Positions 1 to 8,026 of a stretch of DNA of 64,000 nt are shown here, piece after piece; the first letter of the stretch is position 1; every line of letters starts with the position of its first letter. Source of the stretch: Bacteroidia bacterium (GTDB taxonomy: Bacteria > Bacteroidota > Bacteroidia > UKL13-3); the NCBI GenBank assembly GCA_023151275.1, contig JAKLJI010000016.1, positions 23,596 to 87,595 of the forward strand. Direction: 5' to 3'. Below the pieces are notes generated by a model that worked only from the letters and a program-made list of their open reading frames with translations, made no database searches and was not told the origin of the DNA. The position numbers and the translations under genes are program-made.

Positions 1-345
1 GAGGTGTTGTGGTCGATTGTAAACAATAGCAATTGCGATGTTAAGCTTACATTCACAATTACTATTGATGGTGCAAATTATCAAATTATTAAAACAATCT
101 CCTCAAACGGAGGTGAGTCCCAAATAACTGCTCAAGATGTTTTGGATTTTTTAGGGGAATTAAGTGAGCCTGTATTTATTTCTCATTCTTCTTTGGAATT
201 AAGTCATTCTACAAACAATACAACAATTGGTTATGGTTATCCAAACTTCTCTACTAGGTTGTATAGTTCACTTCCAAGCCCATGCGATTGTATTCACATG
301 AATTGGAATCAATTGACTCGCCAAATTATTTTGTCAAATTGTTAG
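1..345 (+). CDS. 3' end of an unidentified gene (truncated by window edge)
   Basis: The frame is open from the first base and closes at a TAG at 343-345, so at most 115 C-terminal residues are visible. The GTG at base 4 offered by the ORF track is probably not the real start, because the frame is already open upstream and the protein has no signal peptide or obvious N-terminus. The residues are Ser/Thr/Asn-rich with beta-type spacing and end in a Cys-containing tail (CDCIHMNW...SNC). I do not recognise a family. A hairpin directly after the stop suggests this is the true end of a transcription unit. Confidence 0.5.
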   Translation, partial: EVLWSIVNNSNCDVKLTFTITIDGANYQIIKTISSNGGESQITAQDVLDFLGELSEPVFISHSSLELSHSTNNTTIGYGYPNFSTRLYSSLPSPCDCIHMNWNQLTRQIILSNC

Positions 346-350
346 ACTAG

Positions 351-370
351 AAGGGGTAATTTTACCCCTT
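351..370 (+). terminator. Rho-independent terminator after the 5'-truncated gene
   Basis: AAGGGGTAA and TTACCCCTT are perfect inverted arms separated by two bases, followed by a short T-rich stretch (CTTTAATTGT). It lies 5 bases after the stop of the first gene and 16 bases before the next start. Confidence 0.6.
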
Positions 371-386
371 CTTTAATTGTAAAGAA

Positions 387-1679
387 ATGAAAAGAGTATT
401 TTTTTTTCTTGGTTTCTTTTTCAAGTTTTATTTTTCATACAGTCAATGGGATATTTCTACCTACCCAACTAGTACCATAAGACTAGAGCAAGCAATAGAG
501 TTTCTCGGTCCGAATAATGTGGTTTGCTTTGGTAATTCATCAGGATTTTTATTTTCTTCTGATAAGGGACGAAATTTTGTTTTACGCTCGAATACCTCCT
601 TTCATCTTTCTCTTTTTCAATATTTAAACGATTCCTTATTGTTTTCAAGCGGACGTTTAGATGATTTTTCATCTGGATTATCTTATACCAAGGATACTGG
701 TATATCCTTTATTCCTTTTCCAATAATTGACCAAAAAGCAGATACCTTAAAAAATGGGCAGGTTCTATTATTTCATTTTTTTGAGAATGGAAAAGGCTTC
801 ATTCTGGACAAGGTAAACGAAACGTTGAGATTTCTCTTTACTGAGAATTTTGGAAAATCATGGAGGATTAAAGATTCCAGCTTTTTCAAGGGCACTAAGG
901 AAATCGATTTGGGTGTATTCAATAATAAAAAGTTTGCTTTTGATTCAACTGTTTACAGATTATTTAGGAAAGGAAATTCAACCTGGTTGGTAAAGGTTAC
1001 AAATTTTGGTGATAGTGTTCAAATAATAGATTTTGATACCTTTTCGAATCGCATAACTTGTGCTGCTTTTAAGGATGAAAAGAATGGCATTTTCCTCGCT
1101 TCAAATAGGAAAATTTACCAAACAATAGACGGTGCATTAACATTCCAAAATTTACCAGATCTGCCTACAACTTCTTTACTTTATATTGATTATGCCAAAG
1201 AGACACAGAATAGGGAGGGATTTTATATGGCAGGAGTCGCTGGGAAATTAGAAGGATCTTATTACACAAAAGATGATGGAATTAATTGGGCCTCAGTTGG
1301 AGATGTTTTTGATTATTCTACATTGCGATTTTATAATTCCGAGTTTGGGATATCAGGCTCAGGCCGACAGGGTGAAATTATTCGCTATTTCACAGGCTTA
1401 CCATTTAATTCCATTGATAAGAAAAAGCCGGGAAGTCTAGATTTAGCTATTTTCCCCAATCCAACTGCTACCCATTTCCGTATTCAAGGTGCAGATATGT
1501 TTTCCAATGTTTTTGTCTCTATTTTCAATCTGCAGGGCAAGCTTTTGTATTCGGGAGAGCACTCCTTCCAAACAGATTGGGTGGTACCGGTGAATACCTT
1601 GGGTTCGGGAGTTTATGTTGTTTCGCTTAAAGCCAACCATTCTACGTACCCGGTATTCAGACGTTTGGTAATTGAATAA
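387..1679 (+). CDS. T9SS type A sorting domain protein (copy 1 of a tandem pair)
   Basis: A 430-residue exported protein. The N-terminus is a hydrophobic signal peptide rich in Phe, ending near YSQ. The body (about 25-340) contains YCF48/BNR-like beta-propeller phrases such as SSDKGRNF, TKDTGISF, TIDGALTF and TKDDGINW. The last 80 residues form a T9SS type A sorting domain (LDLAIFPNPTATHFRIQG ... GVYVVSLKA...RRLVIE), which directs passage through the outer membrane and surface attachment or release. The downstream gene is a paralogue of nearly the same length, and the sorting domains are almost identical at DNA level. The propeller resembles proteins that act as beta-propeller surface modules; no catalytic residues are recognisable. 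Function beyond secretion is unknown. Confidence 0.85.
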   Translation: MKRVFFFLGFFFKFYFSYSQWDISTYPTSTIRLEQAIEFLGPNNVVCFGNSSGFLFSSDKGRNFVLRSNTSFHLSLFQYLNDSLLFSSGRLDDFSSGLSYTKDTGISFIPFPIIDQKADTLKNGQVLLFHFFENGKGFILDKVNETLRFLFTENFGKSWRIKDSSFFKGTKEIDLGVFNNKKFAFDSTVYRLFRKGNSTWLVKVTNFGDSVQIIDFDTFSNRITCAAFKDEKNGIFLASNRKIYQTIDGALTFQNLPDLPTTSLLYIDYAKETQNREGFYMAGVAGKLEGSYYTKDDGINWASVGDVFDYSTLRFYNSEFGISGSGRQGEIIRYFTGLPFNSIDKKKPGSLDLAIFPNPTATHFRIQGADMFSNVFVSIFNLQGKLLYSGEHSFQTDWVVPVNTLGSGVYVVSLKANHSTYPVFRRLVIE

Positions 1680-1746
1680 ATGGATTGTCAATCAGCCGCA
1701 ATACTAATCCGCCATCCTGTGGGGTACTGTCTCTTGCCCCTCAGGC
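1378..1746. repeat. Near-identical direct repeat, copy 1 (3' end of T9SS gene plus flank)
   Basis: This segment covers the last 100 codons of the first T9SS gene and about 65 bases after its stop. It matches 2892-3260 at a constant offset of 1514 bases with few substitutions. Similarity stops abruptly after TCAGGC. The upstream coding parts are related but far more diverged. Confidence 0.85.
1721..1741. repeat. Dispersed 21-base repeat, copy 1 (one mismatch)
   Basis: This copy reads as the consensus GGGTACTGTCTCCTGCCCCT preceded by G, with T for C at one position. Other copies are at 3235-3255 and 40265-40285. It has GGGG and CCCC ends but no convincing inner stem. Confidence 0.7.
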
Positions 1747-1894
1747 AAGTAGAGCAAATTTCAAAACGACATTCGATTGTGACCCGGTTTCAACTTGGTT
1801 TCTCCACATTATTTAAATCACTTTGAATAATTATTTTGCAAACTGTTCTGTAGTTTTTGTTGACTAACCAGATACAATTGAAACCTTATTAGTA

Positions 1895-3193
1895 ATGAAA
1901 TTTATAAAAGCAGTAACATTTATTGTTACATTTTTTCCGGGTTACCTAATGGCTCAATGGGATATTTCTAATTACCCTTCAGATGTTCATTACTTCAATC
2001 AGGCAATTGAATTTCTGGATAGTAATTCGGTCGTAGTAAACGATATAAATGGAGTTTATATCTCAAAAGATAGAGGAAAGAATTTTTTTAAGCACTCTAA
2101 CAGAATATTTTCTGGCTCAATTCTTCAATTTTTGTCCGACACTCTTCTAGTGAATAGTGCTTCAACAGATGCAAGATTAAGCGGGTTGAGCTTTTCCAAA
2201 GATACTGGCCGTACTTTTATTGATTTTCCGCTACTAAGCAGCAATGGGGATACCTTTCCTGATGGAGAGGTGTTTTTATATAATTTTTTTTCCAATGGCC
2301 GGGCATTTGTATTTGACAAGTATCAGAATAGGTACCGCTTATTTAGGTCAATAAATCATGGTTCTAGTTGGGAAGAGCTTGATACTGGCAGAATTGTTGG
2401 GCCAAGATTATTGGGAAGCTTAGGTTGGAACCATCCAGTTAATAAATTTGATTCAACGGTTCTTAGATTAGATAGATCAGGTAAGTTTCTAATGAAAGCT
2501 ACCTCCTTTGGAGATTCAATTGTAATAATTCCACTTTCACAACTTGCACCAAATTCGGCACAACCAATTTTTCATGTGGCTTTCAAATCAGAACAGGAGG
2601 GATTGGCAATTGAAACTGGAACAGGTAATGTTTACCGCACTTTGGATGGCGGTTTTTCCTATCAGGAATTAACTGCCCCTGTGGTAAGACTGTTCAGGAT
2701 TGATTTTGTAAAGGATTACTCAGTATCTAAAGGCTTTTATATTGCTGGCGCAGGTAGTGATTTCAATGGAAGTTTTGCTTCCTTTGATAATGGGTCTTCT
2801 TGGACTTCCATTGGCGATGTGTTTAACTATTTAAGCTTGCGATTTCATAGTGTAAAATTTGGAATTTCATCCTCTGCGAATAACGGGGAGCGAATTCGCT
2901 ATTTCACAGGCCTACCATTTAATTCTATTGATAATAAACAGCAGGGAAGTCTAGATTTAGCTATTTTCCCCAATCCAACTGCAACCCATTTCCGTATTCA
3001 AGGTGCGGAAATGTTTTCCACTGTTTTTGTTTCTATTTTCAACCTGCAGGGCAAGCTTTTGTATTCCGGAGAGCACTCCTTCCAAACAGATTGGGTGGTA
3101 CCTGTGAATACCTTGGGTTCGGGAGTTTATGTTGTTTCGCTTAAAGCCAACCATTCTACGTACCCGATATTCAGACGTTTGGTAATTGAGTAA
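1895..3193 (+). CDS. T9SS type A sorting domain protein (copy 2 of a tandem pair)
   Basis: A 432-residue paralogue of the preceding gene. The signal peptide ends around LMAQ and is followed by WDISNYPSD, matching WDISTYPTS in copy 1. The middle has the same propeller-like phrases (SKDRGKNF, SKDTGRTF, TLDGGFSY, SFDNGSSW). The C-terminal 80 residues are a T9SS type A sorting domain differing from copy 1 at only a few positions (for example AEMFSTV for ADMFSNV). The bodies are clearly more diverged than the tails, so either an old duplication followed by gene conversion of the 3' end, or selection on the sorting domain, must be invoked. A TTATTTTGCA promoter-like box lies about 57 bases upstream, so this copy may have its own promoter. 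Confidence 0.85.
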   Translation: MKFIKAVTFIVTFFPGYLMAQWDISNYPSDVHYFNQAIEFLDSNSVVVNDINGVYISKDRGKNFFKHSNRIFSGSILQFLSDTLLVNSASTDARLSGLSFSKDTGRTFIDFPLLSSNGDTFPDGEVFLYNFFSNGRAFVFDKYQNRYRLFRSINHGSSWEELDTGRIVGPRLLGSLGWNHPVNKFDSTVLRLDRSGKFLMKATSFGDSIVIIPLSQLAPNSAQPIFHVAFKSEQEGLAIETGTGNVYRTLDGGFSYQELTAPVVRLFRIDFVKDYSVSKGFYIAGAGSDFNGSFASFDNGSSWTSIGDVFNYLSLRFHSVKFGISSSANNGERIRYFTGLPFNSIDNKQQGSLDLAIFPNPTATHFRIQGAEMFSTVFVSIFNLQGKLLYSGEHSFQTDWVVPVNTLGSGVYVVSLKANHSTYPIFRRLVIE

Positions 3194-3260
3194 ATGGATT
3201 GTCAATCAGCCGCAATACTAATCCGCCATCCTGTGGGGTACTGTCTCCTGCCCCTCAGGC
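2892..3260. repeat. Near-identical direct repeat, copy 2 (3' end of T9SS gene plus flank)
   Basis: Partner of 1378-1746. It includes the sorting-domain codons, the stop and the flanking text ATGGATTGTCAATCAGCCGC, which is the same after both stops. Because the similarity runs beyond the stop, protein-level selection alone does not explain it. Confidence 0.85.
3235..3255. repeat. Dispersed 21-base repeat, copy 2
   Basis: The 21 bases are identical to those at 40265-40285, 37 kb away and next to unrelated genes. Confidence 0.75.
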
Positions 3261-3331
3261 GGGGCGATTTAGGGTTGTAAATTTCGACTCCTTTGTTGAC
3301 GGAACCACCAAGTGGTTTGGTGAATGATTTT

Positions 3332-3339
3332 TTATTTTG
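3332..3339 (+). promoter_or_regulatory. Candidate -7 promoter box for the DpnI-like gene
   Basis: TTATTTTG followed by CAG is one mismatch from the Bacteroidota -7 consensus TAnnTTTG. It lies 80 bases before the start codon. The same TTATTTTGCA text precedes other genes in the window. Confidence 0.3.
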
Positions 3340-3419
3340 CAGTTCAATTAAGTGTGCTGATATTCGTTCAATATCATTAACACATTGCTTTTCTTTAGAA
3401 TCTATCTCTTAGTGAAAGT

Positions 3420-4184
3420 ATGAATTTATCCTTCAATACGAAATTGGCGGAAGGCTACTCAAGTAATTCACAAATTGCAAGAATACTTACAGAGGATTGG
3501 GTGCAAAGCAATTCCTATTGTCCGGGTTGCGGTGATTTGCCCTTGGGGAGATTTAAAAACAATAGACCCGTTGCAGACTTTTACTGCAATAACTGTTCTG
3601 AAGAGTTTGAGCTGAAAAGTAAGTCTGGAAACCTTTCTAAAACCATTTCGGATGGCGCCTATTCTTCCATGATTGAACGAATTAATTCAGAAAACAATCC
3701 GAACTTCTTCTTCCTCTCCTACAATAGGGATTGGAGTGTTCAAGATTTTTTAATTATTCCCAAGCAATTTTTTACCTCAGAAATTATTATCAAACGTCCA
3801 CCACTTTCGCAAACTGCCAAACGTGCAGGCTGGATAGGGTGCAATATAGATATTTCCAAAGTAGCAGATTTTGGCAAAGTTTTTTTAGTTAAAAGGTCAA
3901 AAATTATTGACCCTGAAATGGTCAATCAGGCTTTCAAAAAAACACTTTTTTTGAGGGGCAAATCAACCGAATCAAAAGGATGGATGATTGACGTTATGAA
4001 ATGTTTGGATGAGATAAAATCCACCACTTTCAGCTTGAATGAAATCTATCAATTTGAAGCCCAATTGCAATTGAAATATCCAAATAATAATTTCATCAAA
4101 GATAAAATAAGACAGCAATTACAGATGCTTAGGGATAAGGGATTAATTGAGTTCGTTGGTCGTGGTATTTATCGAAAAATTTAG
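3420..4184 (+). CDS. DpnI-family methyl-directed type II restriction endonuclease
   Basis: A 254-residue protein, the same length as Streptococcus pneumoniae DpnI (DpnC) and recognisably colinear with it. DpnI cuts GATC only when the adenine is methylated. The N-terminal half is the PD-(D/E)XK nuclease: the catalytic triad is visible as D53 (PVADFY) and E64/K66 (EEFELKSK). Four cysteines (C34, C37, C56, C59) form the zinc site. The C-terminal part (about 185-254) corresponds to the methyl-GATC-reading winged helix (KIRQQLQMLRDKGLIEF.GRGIYRK). GWIGCNIDIS is also kept. No residue loss suggests inactivation. No DpnII-type methylase accompanies it, as expected for a methyl-directed enzyme, but a Dam-type methylase gene lies just downstream on the opposite strand. 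The local AT-richness and accessory neighbours suggest horizontal transfer. Confidence 0.93.
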   Translation: MNLSFNTKLAEGYSSNSQIARILTEDWVQSNSYCPGCGDLPLGRFKNNRPVADFYCNNCSEEFELKSKSGNLSKTISDGAYSSMIERINSENNPNFFFLSYNRDWSVQDFLIIPKQFFTSEIIIKRPPLSQTAKRAGWIGCNIDISKVADFGKVFLVKRSKIIDPEMVNQAFKKTLFLRGKSTESKGWMIDVMKCLDEIKSTTFSLNEIYQFEAQLQLKYPNNNFIKDKIRQQLQMLRDKGLIEFVGRGIYRKI

Positions 4185-4185
4185 C

Positions 4186-4389
4186 ATGAAAAAATACATC
4201 ATAATCACACCGGAAGGAGGGACAACTGCACCCAAACCGGATTACGAATTGCATAATTTTCAAGTCCTGGGCTTTGTTGAGAATGTGAACAACGAGACTG
4301 AGGCAATTACAAAATTTTTGAAAGAAAATGATTGGATTTTTGATGCTGAATTCAATGTGGCAGAATTTATCCTTCATGAATTACTTTAG
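4186..4389 (+). CDS. Small companion ORF of the DpnI-like gene, function unknown
   Basis: The ATG at 4186 begins one base after the DpnI-like stop codon, so the two are probably co-transcribed and coupled. I prefer this start to the track's 4147, which would overlap the nuclease. The product has 67 residues: MKKYIIITPEGGTTAP, then an alpha/beta body (NFQVLGFVENVNNETEAITKFLKEND) and an acidic, hydrophobic C-terminus (FNVAEFILHELL). The stop overlaps the end of the convergent methylase gene by 9 bases. The S. pneumoniae DpnI cassette also has a small second gene, dpnD, of unclear role; I see no convincing residue-level match, so equivalence is positional only. It could be a modulator of the nuclease or an unrelated small protein. 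Confidence 0.65.
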   Translation: MKKYIIITPEGGTTAPKPDYELHNFQVLGFVENVNNETEAITKFLKENDWIFDAEFNVAEFILHELL

Positions 4390-4860
4390 TGGAATAAACT
4401 TTCCTTCAATACCGCAATTTCTTAGTGCCTCAACATTTTGTTCTCCGTAAGCTATAAAAACACTTGGTGAACCAGGAGTTCCTACTTGCTTTCCTTCCAA
4501 ATTGAAAAACTTAATTCTTCCCTTTACAAAGAGCAAAGCATCTGCATCATTCCAAACATGGCTGAAAAACGTTTTGGTTTCTGTGCGTGCAAAAATTAAT
4601 GCGATGCCGTTACCGTGTTTTTTTAACTTCTCCAACCACTGGTCCATTCCTTTCCCGTAAGGTGGATTCATGTAAACCCTTCCGAACCATTCTTTTTCCA
4701 ACCCATTTTCGTTCAGTGTATAATTGGCTTTCGCGTGCGTAAAAGGTGGATTTACGGGAGAACAGGGGTCTAAGTCAAAATCACCCAACAATTTTACCAA
4801 ATTTGGCGGCGTTAACCATTCAACAGTTGTGTTTTCTGATTTGTCAAAAGTAACATCCAT
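4381..4860 (-). CDS. Phage-type DNA N-6-adenine methyltransferase (Dam-like)
   Basis: A 159-residue protein of the compact phage N-6-adenine-methyltransferase family. EWLTPPNLVKLLGDFDLDPCS is the typical N-terminus of this family, and VYMNPPYGKGMDQWLEK contains the amino-methyltransferase motif IV (NPPY). Further conserved text is ALIFARTETKTFF and DADALLFVKGRIKF. It would transfer a methyl group from S-adenosylmethionine to adenine in DNA. Family members are usually phage-borne; some act on GATC and others are relaxed, so specificity cannot be read here. It is convergent with the DpnI-like/small ORF unit and overlaps the small ORF's 3' end by 9 bases. If it made m6A at GATC, the neighbouring nuclease would cut the host genome. 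Confidence 0.85.
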   Translation of the reverse strand: MDVTFDKSENTTVEWLTPPNLVKLLGDFDLDPCSPVNPPFTHAKANYTLNENGLEKEWFGRVYMNPPYGKGMDQWLEKLKKHGNGIALIFARTETKTFFSHVWNDADALLFVKGRIKFFNLEGKQVGTPGSPSVFIAYGEQNVEALRNCGIEGKFIPLK

Positions 4861-5019
4861 TCTTCTTGTCTTTTGGCAAATATTAGATCAAATTCTGAAT
4901 TCTGAAAAATTACATGTGGATCATAATCAAATAGTTATGCACATTTTATGGCTGTTTAATTCCTTTGTTTTTGTCGTTTTGTTTGTAATTGTCTAATAGA
5001 ATTAACAATTATTAGAAAG

Positions 5020-5235
5020 TCATTCTATTTCCTTTGGTTTTGCACTCAGCAAACTTTCAATTGAATACTCTTCCTTATTCAAACCAACCAAGCGCAAGAC
5101 ATAGTAGGAGTGCAATTGCCGGCTTTGTTTTCTAAACCTAGGCAATATCGCTTTGCCAATCAAGAAGCTAATCCAAACCTTGCCATCAACAAGCGCATTA
5201 ACACCCGTACTTCGTTTGTTTTTTTTGTCTTACCT
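5020..5235 (-). pseudogene. Possible 3' remnant of a gene (no start codon)
   Basis: On the minus strand a frame of about 70 codons ends at a TGA (5020-5022). It reads ...STGVNALVDGKVWISFLIG, then a basic segment and a C-terminus ending KPKEIE. Composition is protein-like, but there is no ATG, GTG or TTG near its beginning, and an in-frame TAA precedes it next to a run of eight A. It could be the tail of a gene cut by the insertion that brought the methylase, or a frameshifted gene. The family is not recognised. Confidence 0.3.
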
Positions 5236-5285
5236 GTAGTTAGTAGTATCTCAAAATAGGCCTTGTTGGTTAACAGCCAACAAAA

Positions 5286-5310
5286 AAAGCGGCCGCATTG
5301 CGGCCGCTTT
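5286..5310 (-). terminator. groL terminator
   Basis: An 11-bp perfect stem of AAAGCGGCCGC and GCGGCCGCTTT with loop ATT. Read on the minus strand it is followed by a run of T. It sits about 24 bases after the groL stop. Confidence 0.85.
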
Positions 5311-5333
5311 CTCTATTGGATTTGCTTTTCAGC

Positions 5334-7270
<1,937 letters not shown>

Positions 7271-7400
7271 ATATTTTTTGTTTGAAATTTTTTAGTTGAC
7301 ATCTCCTTTCTGTCAAGCCTTGTGCCAAAGCAGAAAGTGTGACAGTTTTTCCTAATCTGGCAAGCAGTTGCGAAAAAATGTCGCTTTTGGCCGAAAACTT

Positions 7401-7408
7401 TTATTTTG
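7401..7408 (+). promoter_or_regulatory. Candidate -7 promoter box for the ECF sigma gene
   Basis: TTATTTTG followed by CAGC, one mismatch from TAnnTTTG. It lies 54 bases upstream of the preferred ATG. A TTTTGG sequence at 7385 is too close to be a standard -33 element. Confidence 0.3.
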
Positions 7409-7462
7409 CAGCAAGATACAACCCCAGCCGGGCTATGATTGACTACCCAGAAGAATCCCGTT

Positions 7463-8026
7463 ATGCCATTTGATGAAAAAGAAGTAATCCAAGGCTGCCT
7501 TGAGGGAAAGCGAAGCAGCCAGAAACAACTTTACGAGCATTTTGCCGGAAAGATGTTAGGGGTTTGCATGCGCTACGCCAAAGACAGGGCAGAGGCCGAG
7601 GATATGCTTCAAGAGGGATTTCTTAAAGTTTTTCAGGGCATTTCGAGATTCAAGGGGGAGGGGAGCTTTGAAGGTTGGATACGTAGAATTATGGTTTACA
7701 ATGCCATCAATCACTACAAACACCGGAGCCGGAAATTTCAGGAAGATTTAGACCGCGAAGATGTGGATGCTGTTTACCAGGACCATATCATGGAGCGTAT
7801 TTCTGCCAAGGAAATTCTGGCACTTGTTCAGCATTTGCCCGAAGGGTACCGGTTAATATTCAACCTTTATGCTATTGAGGGTTATACCCACAAAGAAATT
7901 TCAGAGCAGTTGGGAATTGCCATTGGCACCAGCAAATCGCAGTATGCGCGCGCTAAACAGCACATGCAAGGTTTATTGGCCAGGCACTATCAGATTTTAA
8001 ATGAGCCTTTTGAAGAAGCGAAATAG
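7463..8026 (+). CDS. ECF-type RNA polymerase sigma-70 factor
   Basis: About 187 residues from the ATG at 7463. The track's TTG start at 7439 adds eight residues without homology, and AGAAGA lies suitably upstream of the ATG. Region 2 is recognisable at DRAEAEDMLQEGFLKVFQGISRF and FEGWIRRIMVYNAINHYK, and region 4 at LPEGYRLIFNLYAIEGYTHKEISEQLG, which ends in a helix-turn-helix (GTSKSQYARAKQHM). It should direct RNA polymerase to a small regulon. The next gene overlaps it by 26 bases and encodes a single-pass membrane protein with a beta-barrel-like C-terminus, the position normally taken by an anti-sigma factor. The regulon and signal are not apparent. Confidence 0.93.
   Translation: MPFDEKEVIQGCLEGKRSSQKQLYEHFAGKMLGVCMRYAKDRAEAEDMLQEGFLKVFQGISRFKGEGSFEGWIRRIMVYNAINHYKHRSRKFQEDLDREDVDAVYQDHIMERISAKEILALVQHLPEGYRLIFNLYAIEGYTHKEISEQLGIAIGTSKSQYARAKQHMQGLLARHYQILNEPFEEAK

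Larger units (their letters stand above)
4861..5333. other. Intergenic region with an ORF remnant and the groL terminator
   Basis: A 473-base gap. It holds AT-rich sequence upstream of the methylase start (4861-5010), a reading-frame remnant on the minus strand (5020-5235) and the groL terminator (5286-5310). The + strand ORF 4724-4996 of the track runs antisense through the methylase start and has no features of a real protein. Confidence 0.5.

Noticed and set aside
1443-3205. A pair of conserved minus-strand ORFs of 82 codons (1443-1691 and 2957-3205)
   Set aside because: They are mirror images of the duplicated T9SS 3' ends, so their conservation follows from the sense-strand duplication.
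3420-4860. Ordinary type II restriction-modification system
   Set aside because: DpnI-family enzymes cut methylated, not unmethylated, sites, so an adjacent adenine methylase cannot serve as the protective partner for GATC.
4724-4996. Plus-strand ORF of 90 codons over the methylase start
   Set aside because: It is antisense to the methylase start and runs into AT-rich sequence; no signal of coding beyond the overlap.
7310-7345. Inverted repeat upstream of groS as a CIRCE-type operator
   Set aside because: The arms are only 6 bases with a 24-base spacer and do not match CIRCE (TTAGCACTC-N9-GAGTGCTAA).
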